Origin: Symbiodinium natans
Taxonomy: Eukaryota > Sar > Dinophyceae > Suessiales > Symbiodiniaceae
Direction: 5' to 3'
NCBI GenBank assembly: GCA_905221605.1
Contig: CAJNDS010001002.1
Span: 806,228 to 863,727, forward strand
Length of the DNA: 57,500 nt
Shown: one piece after another, positions 31,578-43,061 of the stretch
Layout of the letters: each line of letters opens with the position of its first letter
Position numbering within the stretch: position 1 is the first letter of the stretch
Made by a program: the position numbers and the translations under genes
Notes under the pieces: generated by a model
Databases searched by the model: none
What the model was told of the DNA's origin: nothing
The model's input: the letters and a program-made list of their open reading frames with translations, nothing else

Positions 31578-31901
31578 GGGTTTAGGGTTTAGGGTTTAGG
31601 GTTTAGGGTTTAGGGTTTAGGGTTTAGGGCCCTAAACCATGGAATCATTTGGGGGTGGTTTAGGGTTACCCCCAGATGCAGAAGGTTTACGCGTTGGAAC
31701 CTTGAGGGTGTGCTTGCTTTTGTTACAGAGGGCCGTGGTATCATCGATGCTTCAACGCACTACTGCTCCGACAGACCCTACACCCTAAACCCTAAACCCT
31801 AAACCCGCTACTGCTTCGACTCTACACCCCGGGGTTTGCCGCCTCAGGGGTTGGGACTTGTGGGGCTTTGGGGCGCTGGCCCCCAACCGTTCTTGAACAC
31901 A

Positions 31902-32006
31902 CTGAGTAGCTGAATGAGTACATTTTACTCTTTTGGGATGCTCTAGTCCCCCAATTATAGAACTGAAAGTGTACGTTTTTTTGGGGGCTTATGAACTGAG
32001 CACTAG
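31902..32006. mobile_element. Inverted-repeat element, family C copy 3
   Basis: CTGAGTAGCTGAATGAGTAC on the left; GAACTGAAAGTGTACG and CTTATGAACTGAGCACTA on the right. Confidence 0.8.
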
Positions 32007-32068
32007 GAACAGGCTTTGATGTTCTAAGTTGTATGTACATGGGACCGTGCGAGAATGATGCTTTACTA

Positions 32069-32168
32069 GGACCTGGAGTAGGCCCTTATTTCCTTTTTCA
32101 GGGTTTAGGGTCCCGTCTAGGCCCCTTTTAAACCAAACAGGGTACCCTGTTTATTCCTAGTATAGAAC
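32069..32168. mobile_element. Inverted-repeat element, family D
   Basis: AGGACCTGGAGTAGGCCC...TTTCCTTTTT on the left and GGTACCCTGTTTATTCCTAG on the right. It matches 19436-19522 and 39091-39196. Confidence 0.65.
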
Positions 32169-32442
32169 CCTACTATCTGTAGACGGTTGACCTTTTTGGG
32201 GCTAGGGTATCTGGGCCCTGCGCATATCTAAGAGGAGATGCAAGGGGTCATCCTGTCACCCCTTTCTCCGAAACCAAGGCTTTTGGGTATAGGGTTTGGG
32301 GTTTAGGGCTTCTCCAAGCCCTAAGCCGAAACCCTTTTAGAAACATGTTCTGCCACACCCTCTGTAATGCCAACTTCCCATCCCCGCAGATAAGTCTCTC
32401 AGTCTCCCGCCGTTCAGCACAAGCACTTATAGGATTTTGGGC

Positions 32443-32543
32443 CTTGGTAGTCCAGTGGCCCTTTTTTGGTTCAAGGTTCCCTTATACAGCAAGCAACCCC
32501 AAAAAGGGCACCCTTCCTGTAATACGTTTGCTGGGCTACCAAG
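32443..32543. mobile_element. Inverted-repeat element, family A
   Basis: CTTGGTAGTCCAGTGG on the left, TTTGCTGGGCTACCAAG on the right. A family B element begins only four bases further on. Confidence 0.88.
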
Positions 32544-32546
32544 GGT

Positions 32547-32680
32547 CTAAGGGTAGTTCCCTGGGCCCTTAATGTGGTCCCTTACCTCCTTTGAAGGGTT
32601 CTGATGTAATCGGCCCTTCATTTGTGTAGGGTATATAACCCTTGTAAGGGCCCATACCAAGGGACCGTGGGAACTACCCT
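32547..32680. mobile_element. Inverted-repeat element, family B
   Basis: CTAAGGGTAGTTCCCTGGGC on the left and GGGACCGTGGGAACTACCCT on the right. The two arms share the same change from ACATGG to CCCTGG/CCGTGG, so they look like one intact recent copy. Confidence 0.88.
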
Positions 32681-32684
32681 AAAC

Positions 32685-35214
32685 CCTAAACCCTAAACCC
32701 TAAGTGTTTGCATCCCTGCGGACAGTGCCTTCTTCTGGCTCCTCTGTGCTTGAAGCTCGGGCTTGCTCAGTGAAAACAGTCGGGGTTGGGGGTTTGGGGT
32801 TTAGGGTTTAGGGTTTAGGGTTTAGGGTTTAAGGTTTAGGGTTGGGACCCGAAGCAAAATCATAAACCATCAGCCCTCAACCGGCAAGGATCAGTCCAAA
32901 CCAGCACCGGTTTGTATGATCAATCCCCTCACCCTAGAATTCGCAACCCCCCGTGCCCAATACCTACGATTGAGTCGCCCCACATTCTATCACATACTCC
33001 GAGATACTCGCATGGAAGTGTTTCAGATTAGGGTTTAGGTTGCTCTCAACCCTAACCCCTCAACCCTGAACCCCAAACTTGAACCCAGAACCGTAAGCCC
33101 TAAACCCTACACCCTAAACCCTAAAGCCCTAACCAGAGAGGGCGCGACTCAAAGGACTTAGGAGGGGCGGGGTTTAGGGTTTAGGGATACTACCCTAAGC
33201 AGCGGGTGTCGAGCTTAGGGTGTAGGGTTTAGGACTTAGGGCTTTACGGTGTAGGATTTCAGATCAGGGAGTAGATGGACAGAGAATATCATGCAGGGGC
33301 TAGGTGACTGAATAACTTGCCGCCTGCGTTTGGGCGTGCTATGTCGGGCACACTACGGGTAACCCTAAACCTTAAAAAACCCTCTCGCCACACGCAACAG
33401 AATCTCTAGGACCCCTTGGAGCCAAGGGGTTTCGGGCTTTAAGAGGTTTGGGGCTTAGTGGTTTAGGGTGAAGTTTAGAGTTCCTCTAAAGACCCCCCAA
33501 GAGCTTGCCCCATGACCAGGGCCTTCGGCAATGCGGAAGCTCTGAGGCTGTAGGCCCGGAATGCTACTACTTGCTTCAGACTTAAGACCCCCAAGAGAAC
33601 AAAGACAATCATCCCTGTAATGCCCTTATAAGGAAGAATATCTGTTGTTTTTTGAGTGGTTCTTAAGCAAGTAGTAGAATGGACTCTCGCCTCAGGCCCG
33701 TCAAAAGCCACCCCGAGCTCCAACAAAACCCCCCTAGCCTCAACCTTGGAACTTAGGATGAAACCTGAGCCAACCCTCAACCCTGAAACCCTCAACACCC
33801 CCTAAACCTCTCAACTCTAAACCCTAAAAACCCTAAGCGCCCTAAAACCGTAAAAGCCCTATAAAACAAAAAAACCCTAAAAATCCTAAAGGCCCTAAAC
33901 CTCTCAACCCTCCTAGGCCTCCTAAACCCCGAAGACGCTTCTGCGACCTGGCTCGAGCTAAACGAGAAGCAAAGGAGCCATAAGTCGAAGAGGACCCATC
34001 CAAGGACCGTTCTTATCCCTAAACCCTAAACCCTAAACCCTAAACCCTAAACCCTAGGCTTGAAATGGGGTTTAGGGTTATGTGGTTTAGGGTTTAGGGA
34101 TAGGAGTTCTTATCGGGCGTGTAATGGGTTCTGGGGCTTACAATAGGGGCTTATGGGGTTTCTGGTGGGTTATATGGGTAGAGAAGAGGAGTTTTTGGGC
34201 TTTGTAATCGTTACTTATGGAGATGACTTCGTTTAGAGAGAGCGACGCTTCAGGGTTCTTAGGGCTTTTCCTTGAGTTCAGCGCAGGGTCTGCCTGCAGG
34301 CACCCCCCCCCCCCACCTAAATACCCTATAAGATGCCCTGAATTTCCTTTCGTTTGGGGTTTAGGGTGTTGAGGGTGTTTAGGGTGCGTTGCCAAGAAAC
34401 TGTGCTTTCTAGGCTTTTTTATGCCCATGCAAATGCGTTACGGCTCCTGCTTGCTAGTCTTTGACAACCCCAAAGAGGTCGATTCACGCAAACTTCAATG
34501 GAGAGGTTAGGGGACTAAGCGTGTAGGGTATAGGAGGTTAGGGGTACACCCTCCACCCGAAACCCTAAACCCTATGGCCTTAACCCTAAACCCTAAACCT
34601 TCTCAGGGGGCTTAGGTGCATCACGAACAGGAGCCGCCGAAGTGCGTTGCTCCATCTGACAAAGATGTGCAAAACGCAGGCGCCAGACCCGGGTGTGCTG
34701 ACTGTTACTTGAAAGGTTTGGGGTTTAGGGTTAGGGTCTAGGGTTAGGGTTTAGGGCTTTTTAAGGTAAGACAGCAAGGACCTAAGAGGCGGGGTGGAGA
34801 TGGGTCATGAAAAAAGCATTGGGTGTTGCTAAGACGCCCCAAAGACTATCCAAAGAACCGAAACTCCAGAGCCGTAAACCCCAACACCCACAAACCCCAA
34901 AGCCCTAAAACCCAAATTCCCCAAAACCGAAAAAAAAGCCTGAAACCCTTGAAGCCCCAAAACCCCTAACACTCCTTAACCCTCCAGACACTAAAACCCT
35001 AGAACCCCGAAGCCCGAAGCCCTACAGACCCTAAACCCCCTAAACCCTAAACCTAGACCCTAGACCCTAAAACCCTAAACCCTAAACCCTAAACCCTAAA
35101 CCCTAAAACCCTGGTACTGGCGGAGGATCTTGGGGTCCCTGCCGTGCTCGCGGGGTGCGGGCTTGAAGGCTTTTTGGAATGAAGAGTTTAGGGTTTAGGG
35201 TTTAGGGTTTAGGG
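32685..35214 (+). CDS. Scattered coding islands, unassigned
   Basis: Open non-repeat islands at 33938-34018 (ATWLELNEKQRSHKSKR), 34447-34500 (SCLLVFDNPKEVDSRKLQ), 34612-34710 and 35109-35180 (VLAEDLGVPAVLAGCG) lie between heptamer stretches and read openly on the + strand. No family was recognised. I could not fix splice sites. Confidence 0.3.
33564..33677. mobile_element. Inverted-repeat element, family F copy 1
   Basis: CTACTACTTGCTTCAGACTT and GGTTCTTAAGCAAGTAGTAG form the ends. The second copy is at 47082-47192. A minus-strand open frame runs through it but has no family features. Confidence 0.85.
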
Positions 35215-35578
35215 ACCTTGGTGTGGATAAGGACACCATGGTCAGACCGCGTGGATTGCGAGAGGACGTGCGCCCGCGAAGGCTGCACTAATTTTGGCCG
35301 GCATTCAGGGTCCGGCTCGTCTTCGCCGAAGCGTACTGCTGCTCGCCGGCGAATGGAGAGTGCTCCGGCGCCACGACGTGGCCCGCACTCGCGGCGCGTT
35401 GCCCGCGCTGGAGGCGCGAGCGCTCACCTGGAACTGCAAGCAGTACTGCCGAGCTTCGGCGACCCGATTTTGTTTACCCTGTGGATCGCAATGAGAAGCG
35501 GCATTCTCAGGGAGTACGGCCTGTACCTCCCAGCCATCAACGGCACCTTGCTTGGCTTGGACCCTAAAACGTAAAACT
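35215..35578 (+). CDS. Longest non-repeat open island of the 31-41 kb region, unassigned
   Basis: GC-rich, repeat-free DNA open for 118 codons to TAA 35572-35574. The C-terminal part reads FGDPILFTLWIAM and LREYGLYLPAINGTLLGL, which looks like a membrane segment followed by a loop. There is a faint likeness to the second half of SWEET-type sugar transporters, too weak to name it. A second overlapping frame (35294-35494) is also open, as expected in GC-rich coding DNA. It may contain an intron. Confidence 0.45.
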
Positions 35579-35873
35579 GCCAGCCTAAACCCCTAAACCC
35601 TAAACCCTGAACCCTAACCGCCTAAACCCTTTGTTCCCAAACCCCAAACCCCGAAGCTTCAGAGTAGCACACCCTCCCGCAAAAAAGAGTCCCGACACTA
35701 AAAACCACGTCATGCTTTAGGTTCATGTTAAACAAACTTCGAGCACTAGTCCCCCCCCCAAGGATGTTGCTGCTAAGGAGAGTAAGCTGGACTAGACTAC
35801 CATCATAAGGAGGAAGGCCCCCTCTCCCCCCCCCCTCTTCCCCCCTTCCCCCGCTCCTTCACATGCCTGACAG

Positions 35874-38800
35874 GAGAAGGTCCAGGTGTTGGACCAAGTG
35901 CCTCGGCGAAGACCCAAAACTCCGCTGATCCTAGACAACCTGAGTCATTATGGTTTTAGGTTCGGGGTTTAGGGAGGAGGGTTTTGGGATTTAGGGTCTC
36001 ATCGTTTTGGGTTTTAGGTTGACCAAACTCTAGACCTTGAACCCCTAAACCCAAAGCCCCGCAACAACCAAAGCTGGGTTTAAGGCTTAGGGTTTAGGGT
36101 TTAGGGTTTGGTTTCGGGTTTAGGGTTTAGGGTTTAGGGTTTAGGGCGTGGTGCTTAAGGTTTCGAGTTTAGGGCTTAGGGCGTAGGGTTCTATAGGTTG
36201 GGGGCACGCTTGCCTGGTTCATGTCTCAGAATGTAGCCCTTCGCTATGGAGTCGAGGGTCGTATCCCTCAACCCCAAGACCCGCCTTGATGCCTAAACCT
36301 TAAACCCTGAACCCTTAAACCCTAAACCCTAAACCCTTAAACCTAAACCCTTAAACCCTAAACCCTAAACCAAAATTTGTGGCATTTTGGAGGTTTCTCC
36401 TAGGGTTCTTTTCTCTTGTTGGGGTGGGCCGGGGGTGGTGCCGGAGCTTACAATCAGGATTTTCGTTCTTGGAGGTATATGTGGGTACAGCAATTTGGGG
36501 AACCGCCCGTTTGAGGTCTCTCATGGTTTGAGATTGGTATAATGTTTGCTTCTGCTTCAGGCATGGGAGTCGACGGTCGTACGTGTCAGCCTACGATGCT
36601 GGCACTTCAATCGAGCCCTAGACCCTCAACCTCAAGCCCATCCAGACCCCGAAGCCCTCGACTGTTCCTTCACCCTAAGTCCTACAGCCACGAACCCTAG
36701 GCCCTAAGCTCAGACCCCTGCACTCGAAGACCCCATTTCCTGACTCACTAAACCATCCGAAGCCATATGCTTGTTGTTCTAAAGCCCTGAACCCTAAACC
36801 CTAAACCCTAAACCCTACTATTGCGAAAACGCCTCAAGGAAGCCTGCGCTGTGGTCCCTCCAGGGTCTGGGGCTTAGGGGTTATGTCTTGGTATGTTATC
36901 CCCTTATACTAACAGTCCTTAGTAGGGATTTTAGTACCTCCTATTATCATCCATGTTAAGGACTGTTCGTATGAGGGGGAACGTCCCAAGTTATGTCTTC
37001 ACCCTCAACCCTAAACCCTAAACCCTAAACCCTAAACCCTAAACCCTAAACCCTAAACCCTAAACCCTTTCTTTTTGCCAGTTGAAGCCTGCGGAGCGAA
37101 CAGATCTCAACGACTCTCGGAATGAGTGCCCATGGGTTGGGTTTAGGGTTTAGGGTTTAGGGTTTAGGGTTTTTGGTTTAGGGTTTAGGGTTTCAGGGTT
37201 CAGGGTTTTGGCTTCTACCCCTCTCGCTCTCTTACGCGCGTTTGTGCATGTAGATAGATGAAGGCAGTCGTACACATAGAGCAAACGGTATAGATATATG
37301 GACGCATATAGACATGAATACATGAATAGATGCATAATGCACATATTATATATATATATATATATATATATTTGTTTGTACATATGTACATTATATGTAC
37401 ACATATAATCACACATACATACTTTTTCTTCCGGGAGTTCCCGGATTCTTCATGGGCTTCCAGGCCTTCGGCTTCAGGATCGGTATTAGGGTTTAGGGTT
37501 TAGGGTTTAGGGTTTAGGGTTTAGGGTTTAGGGTTTAGGCTTCCCCTTTGTATTGTTCCTCTTTAGCAGCGATGTAAGCTATCCAAATTGGTCAACTTGA
37601 ATAGGCCCTTAAGCCCAATAAACCCTACACAGCACCGTAGCACAAGCCACGCGATAAATCCTATAGTCAACATTATCTCTCACTAGCAACCCCAGTATAA
37701 GCCCCGTAAAGTCCATGATTGACGCCACAAGCCCTAAGCCCTATAACCCCCACTAGAAAGCCCGATTATACACCCCGTAACTCCGACTGAAAACCCTCTA
37801 ACCCATCATAATCCCTATCAGCCCTACTCTAAACCTTCTAGCAGCCCTAAACCCTAAACCCTAAACATTTTCAGCTGCGGGCTGATGGGCAGGTATTTGT
37901 TCCGCACCCCGATTTTGTGCGATGCTTTGGAGCCACTCCTGAAGGCGGGGGGAAGCCCTAAAGCTTAGGGAACCTTCGGTACGGTAAGCTTCGGGAGCCT
38001 GAGCCCCTCAACCTAAACCCTAAACGCCAAACCCTAAACCCTAAACCCTAAACCCTAAACCCTAAACCCTAAACCCTAACCCTAAACCCTAAACCCTAAA
38101 CCCTAAACCCTAAACCCTAAACGCCAAGCCCTAAACCGTAGACCCACTCTGTTGCACTCCTCATGCGTAAGAACTGAGAAACTTCGGGGGAGGGCTTCGC
38201 ACGCCCTTCCCGTCATGCATTTCTGTCCCCCATTTTGGGTTCGCTTATACGGGTTTAGGGTTCAGGGTTTCGAGGTTCAGGGTTCAGGGTTTAGGGTTCT
38301 TGCCCTTCCATCCCTACTAAACCCCGTCGTCCCAAACTCCCGGCATACCAGGATGAGCGTGACAAGCCCATGCTGTACCTTCTGCCGCGAGCTGAAACCT
38401 ATGTGTTGAAGGGGTTGGGTTTATTTAGGGTTTAGGGTTTAGGGTATAGGGTTAATAAGCACCATCAACCTCCACCCCTACACCCTAGACCCCAAACTCC
38501 TGAGCCCGTAAACTTTTGAATTCGCTAGGTTGTTGAGCTGCGCTTGGGCGACGCGAGGGGCATAATTAGGGCTTAGGGCTGTGGGGTTCTAGGGTTCATG
38601 GCTTAGGGCTGTGGGGTTTCTTAGTAGTAGAGTAGGTAACCTTTAACCTTTTTGGGTTAGTATATTCCCCTTATAATCCCAAAGGTTAACCTTTAAAACC
38701 CCTAGGTACTGGACAACTAAGGTTTTAGGGTTTAGGGTTGGGGCTGTAGGGTTTAGGGCTGAGGGCTGTGGGGTGTTCAGATTGTGGGGCTTATGTTTGG

Positions 38801-41261
38801 TTTAGGGCTCGGCTGTACGTTTTTTCTAAGCTTTCTGCGTCGAGGTTGTAAGGGTTCTTTGTTAGGGTCTGGGGGTTGTAGGGTTCTTTGGGGCTTTTGG
38901 GTTGGGAGGGGGAGGGGGTTCGCGTCAGTTCTGTTTCCTGCGGCGGGCCACATCACTTCAGGGAAGTCCCCCTGGAAGAAGATGGGTATAAAATCAGCGC
39001 AGAGCCCTTAACCCTAAACCCCAAACCCTCTCAGCCCCTTAATCCTACCATGCTCAGGGTAGTGCCCCCTGAGTAAAGGGTTAAGGGTTTAGGGTTTAGC
39101 ATATTCCCCTTTTTTAGGGCTTAGGGTCCCTTATAAGCCCCTTTAAACCAAAAAGGGCACCCTTTTTATTCCTAGGTTACCCCTGGGTCTAGTACTGCTA
39201 GCGTAAGGGTTTTAAGTTTGTAGGACGAGATTCTGTGAGGCTGCCATGTTAAGTTAAGCTTAAGGTTTACCCTTTCGCGGTTTGGGGCTTTGGGCTTGGG
39301 CCCTGCTAAGGGACTTGATGGGACACGTCTTGGGTATGCAATTAGGGTCTATATAAGGTGTACATAACGGTTAGAAAGCGGGAATGAGACTCAGGGTCAC
39401 TTCTAGGGGTTCCCTAAACCCTAAACCCTAAACCCTAAACCCTAAACCCTAAACCCTAATGCCCAGGCTAAACATCGCTGAGATCTCCTTTGCCTCCGCC
39501 CTCATGGTTTACTACGCCAGCCCGCCGCGTTTCAGCCCCCAAGCCGTTCGACACCCAATTGGGTTTAGGGTTTAGGGTTTAGGGTTTAGGAAGCCCAAAA
39601 TCCCTCCACCCCAAGCCCATAAACCCTCAACCCCATGCACCCCCTGAACCCCTAAACCCGCTAAACGCCCTAAACCCCTAAACCCTATGGCTCAGCATGG
39701 TCTTCGATGCCAATCCTGTTCCTGATTCGAACCTAAAGCGACAAAAAGTCTTTCAAAGTCAGCATGGGTTTAGGGGTTAGGGTTTAAGGTTTAGGGTTTT
39801 AGGGCGCATAGCCTTTTAGGGGTTCTGGCGTACATTGGGTAGTTCTTTGGAATACCGGGGTCATTTCTCACTTAAGCAAAGAGAGCGAGTGTTCCTCAAG
39901 CAGCTATTCATGTGCGGACCAGGCAGCAAATCAACGAAGACAGAAAGCATGCAATATGGGGCGACTGGTACACAAAGAGTTGGGAAAGGTCAAGTTCTTC
40001 GTGAACCCGAAACCCCAAAACCCATCTCGACCTTGAGTAGCGAACGCGGGAAGGATGTACCCAACAGGGTTAAAATCGTAGGGGAATATAAGGTACCTAG
40101 TTCCCTCATTCCGGGTTTAGACTGATATTATAGGGGGATATAAGGTACCTAATCCCTCATTCCCGGTTTAGAGCCAGTTGGTCAACCGGGTTTTGGAGAA
40201 CTATTGGTTCTGTGTTCCTATTAGAACCTAAGAAGTATATACTTCTTTCCAGGGTCTAACCCTAAACCCTAAACCCTAAACCCTAAACGCTACTCCAAAG
40301 CAGGGTTGAGCAACCCACCAGGTGAATATCCAGGGCTGGTCGGCTTGGGCGAGGCTCCCTGGCCGCGCGTTTTCCAGCCGCCTACACGAATAGGTTGTTG
40401 AGGGCTTAGGGCTTAGGGCTTAGGGTTTAGGGTTTAGGGTTTAGGGTCTAGGGTTTAGGGTTTGGGGTTTGGGTCGTCGCGGTGTTTTTTGGGGGGTTGG
40501 GACTCAGAATTACTTAGGGCTTAGGTTTCGGGTTATTTCGGGTCAGATTGGGGGAGGTCATCAGCGCCATGGGGTACCTCCAGAAGCTGTTGTTCGCCCT
40601 CAACGCCTTTATCGGAGCCAAAGCTGGAGAGCGACCTCTTCTTGCAATGAATCAATCCCGCTTATTCGAGGGGCTGCGCTTTACGCGCTACAAGGACGAG
40701 AGGTACGCCTGGGGAGAGCTCACGACGAGCATCCGGCTGAGGGTCGATATGGCTCTCCAAAGCAAGGAAGCCAGTATCGCCAGAAGGACGGCGCGGGATG
40801 CCCGCAGACGACTCAAGCCGAATTCGGGACGTCGCAACGTTAGCAATGTTGACAATATGGGCAAGAGCCTCCTTGATGCCTCAGTTTTTTCATAGGGCCC
40901 TTGGGCCCTTGTAAGGAAACGTTTTGTCCGGGGGCCTTAACCCTAAAACCTGGATGCAGGGGTGGGGAGGGTTTTGATTCGATGGTGTGGCGGAGGGCTT
41001 GGGGTAGGAGAGTTAAGCTTTTCAGTCGAGCTTCTTCAGGGTTTAGGGTTTAGGGTTTAGGGTTTAGGGTTTAGGGTTTAGGGTTTAGGGTTTAGGGTTT
41101 AGGGTTTAGGGTTTAGGGCTACAAGTCAGGCAGCTCTACCTCGTAAACCCTGAACCCTAGAGGGCCTCCTGCCCTTCCGCAGGCATCTCTGTGGCGTCGC
41201 CCACGTGGTCACCCTCCTCGCTGTCTTCTTAGCCACGCAGCTGCACTGGCTTATAGCGTAG
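35874..41261 (+). CDS. Unassigned multi-exon gene, hydrophobic C-terminus, stop 41259-41261
   Basis: Islands with coding-like frames after AG|G: 35874-35951 (EKVQVLDQVPRRRPKTPLIL), 36197-36252 (GTLAWFMSQNVALRYG), 37875-37955, 38352-38411 (DERDKPMLYLLPRAETYVL), 38536-38572, 38956-39008, 39467-39560 (LNIAEISFASALMVYYAS), 39923-39990 (NEDRKHAIWGDWYTKSWE), 40548-40895 (see separate entry) and 41183-41261 (HVVTLLAVFLATQLHWLIA, a membrane-like end, then TAG). All are + strand and separated by heptamer repeats and inverted-repeat elements. No family was recognised, and the division between one and two genes is open. Confidence 0.4.
36890..36990. mobile_element. Inverted-repeat element, family G
   Basis: ACTAACAGTCCTTAGTAGGG on the left, TAAGGACTGTTCGTATGAGG on the right, with outer GTTATCCCC / GGGGGAACGT arms. 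Matches the nested copy at 30545-30634. Confidence 0.85.
37250..37415. repeat. AT microsatellite with TACATATG surroundings
   Basis: (AT)n at about 37347-37372 inside a low-complexity region of TACATATGTACAT type. Minus-strand Tyr/Ile frames here are artefacts. Confidence 0.9.
38046..38122. repeat. CCCTAAA array
   Basis: About eleven units with one CCCTAA slip. Confidence 0.95.
38622..38724. mobile_element. Inverted-repeat element, unnamed family
   Basis: CTTAGTAGTAGAGTAGG with GTAACCTTTAACC on the left, GGTTAACCTTTAAAA and GTACTGGACAACTAAG on the right. As in families A and C, the right end finishes in AAG followed by G. Confidence 0.75.
39091..39196. mobile_element. Inverted-repeat element, family D
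   Basis: CCCTTTTTTAGGGCTTAGGG with CCCTTATAAGCCCC, and CACCCTTTTTATTCCTAGG at the right end. Confidence 0.65.
40187..40257. mobile_element. Inverted-repeat element, family H, short copy
   Basis: GGTTTTGGAGAACTATTGG on the left, AAGTATATACTTCTTTCCAG on the right; it is followed by a CCCTAAA run. Confidence 0.6.
40548..40895 (+). CDS. Long open exon with basic C-terminus, unassigned
   Basis: Repeat-free frame of 115 codons ending at TAG 40893-40895. It reads YLQKLLFALNAFIGAKAG, GLRFTRYKDERYAWGEL and then the Arg/Lys-rich ARRTARDARRRLKPNSG. An exon may start after ATCAG near 40563. The stop could end a gene, with 41183-41261 then belonging elsewhere or to an alternative 3' end. The function is unknown. 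Confidence 0.5.
   Translation: MGEVISAMGYLQKLLFALNAFIGAKAGERPLLAMNQSRLFEGLRFTRYKDERYAWGELTTSIRLRVDMALQSKEASIARRTARDARRRLKPNSGRRNVSNVDNMGKSLLDASVFS
41038..41117. repeat. TTTAGGG array
   Basis: Eleven units between the long exon at 40548-40895 and the exon at 41183. Confidence 0.95.
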
Positions 41262-41580
41262 GTTAGTTTAAGGGTTAAAAGGGGGGGGGGGACCCCTAGA
41301 AGGGACCCTTAATCTTATTCCACTCTATAACCCCTATATACAACCCTTATATAATCCCTAAAAAACCGAAAAGCCTAGAAGGGACCCTTAACCTTATTCC
41401 CCTATTATAATCAGTATATATACCTTGTATAATCCCGAAAAGACCGAGGTAGCCCCCGAATAACCCCTAAATATATCCTGAGGTCCCGCATAAGGGCCTT
41501 CCTGTAGTCCCTTGGTTCTTTGGGGCTTTACGAAAACAAGGACACCCCAAAAAGTAGGTTTCCCATAGAATACGGACCCC
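41262..41580. other. Palindrome-rich spacer after stop 41261
   Basis: Contains a repeated AGAAGGGACCCTTAA-CTTATTCC motif (41297 and 41379) and a stretch like family K. Nothing coding was seen. Confidence 0.5.
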
Positions 41581-41923
41581 CGAACCCTAAACCCTAAACC
41601 CCAAACCCCTAACTTCTTTTAGGGCAAGGTTGGGCTGGAAGTGGCTTAGGGCTTTGGGAACCTCAGCGCGCGTTCGTCGCAGCAAGCAGCTCGAAGCCCA
41701 AGAGCCCAAGAGGCCTTGTGTCAGGAAGGTGGTTTAGGGTTCAGGGTTTAGGGTCTTAGGGTTTAGGGTCTTAGGGTTTAGGGTTTTCGGGGTTTAGGGG
41801 TTTAGGGTTTACGGTTTCGGGTTTAGGGTTTAGGGTTCAGGGTTCAGGGTTCAGGGTTTGCACCGAAGCTTGCGGCATGAAACCCGGTGTACCTTGGCTA
41901 AAGATACATCGCCTAAAGCTGAG

Positions 41924-42900
41924 GGCTTCTACACTGACGCCTCATGGGTGTTCACGCCCGTGCAAAACATGATCCTCCTCAAAGTAGCCCTGAAGCCCAC
42001 ACCCTGCAGAGCTTGTAGAGCTTACGCTTGAGGGCTGGCTGGGTTGAGCCCGAATTTCTCTACACCTTAAAACGCAAAGCCCACCGGCAGCCATCTAAAC
42101 CCGAAAGCCCAAACTGTAAGCCCCGAGCCCCAAGCCTAAGAAACCCCAAACCCTAAGCCCTAAACCTCCTAACCCCTAACCCTAAACCCTAAACCCTAAA
42201 ACCCTAAAACCCTAAACCCCTAAGCCTGAGAGAAGCCACCCTTCGCTTCGCAGGAGCGCTTCGTGCTGTGCGGAGCTCGGTTGACTGCGGTTTGCATCGT
42301 TTGGGTTGTTTTTGGGTTTGGGGTTTAGGGTTTAGGGTTTAGGGTTTAGGGTTTAGGGTTTAGGGTTTAGGGTTTAGGGTTTAGGGTTTAGGGTTTAGGG
42401 TTTAGGGTTTAGGTGTAATGTTTGGGGTTCAGGTGCTAGGGGTCGGCAGTTTTCTCCTCATTTGCTCCTCACAGTCCCGAGCTCTTAGAGAAGTCTTGTA
42501 CCATAGGATGCACCTGAAAACTCCCTGCCTGAGGCTGTGCTTAAGCGAGCTTTGGGTTTAAGGGGTCTAGGGTTTAGGGTCTAGGGTCTAGGGTCTAGGG
42601 TTTAGGGATTTAGGAGTGAGTGTATGAGTGACGAGTGAGAGAGAGAGTGAGGGAGAGGATCCTAAACCCTGAACCCTAAACCCTTGACCCTAAACCCTAA
42701 ACCCTAAACCCTAAACCCTGAGGGAGGAGGCGAGAAAGAGAGCGAGAAAGAGAGCGCCGTGCTGAGGATGATGCACTTTTCCTCGCATCGAACTATTTTC
42801 CACAACGACATCCTGAATTCAGCCATTGTCCTCGCCTTACTACGCTGACAAGGGGCGCAGCGCTTGTTGTCCTGATTTGCGTTTGTTGGCAGCCTTTCAA
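41924..42900 (+). CDS. Candidate 5' exons of the desaturase-like gene
   Basis: 41924-41983 follows GAG|G and ends before GTAGCC; it reads FYTDASWVFTPVQNMILLK in phase 0. 42254-42277 (ERFVLCGA), 42471-42555 (REVLYHRMHLKTPCLRL) and 42755-42848 (HFSSHRTIFHNDILNSAIVL) are further open islands. The last would join in frame to the certain exon at 43062 and give the hydrophobic stretch expected before the first histidine box. An overlapping frame in 42755-42900 is also open. The start codon was not identified. Confidence 0.4.
42320..42412. repeat. TTTAGGG array
   Basis: About 13 units after the island at 42254. Confidence 0.95.
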
Positions 42901-43061
42901 CCTTAAACCCCTCACCCTAAACCAGCCTCAGGTATATTCAGCATAATGAAGGGTGGCCCCTCCCGTATACTTCAAAACCCAAACCCTTCTGGCTGCTTAT
43001 GCGCCTCTGCTGGGGTCCTATTTAGGCGTCCAGTCTGACGATCTGCGCTCACCTGGCAGAG

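Noticed and set aside
35294-35494. Second gene in the overlapping frame
   Set aside because: Arg-rich shadow of the 35215-35578 island, starting and ending inside it.
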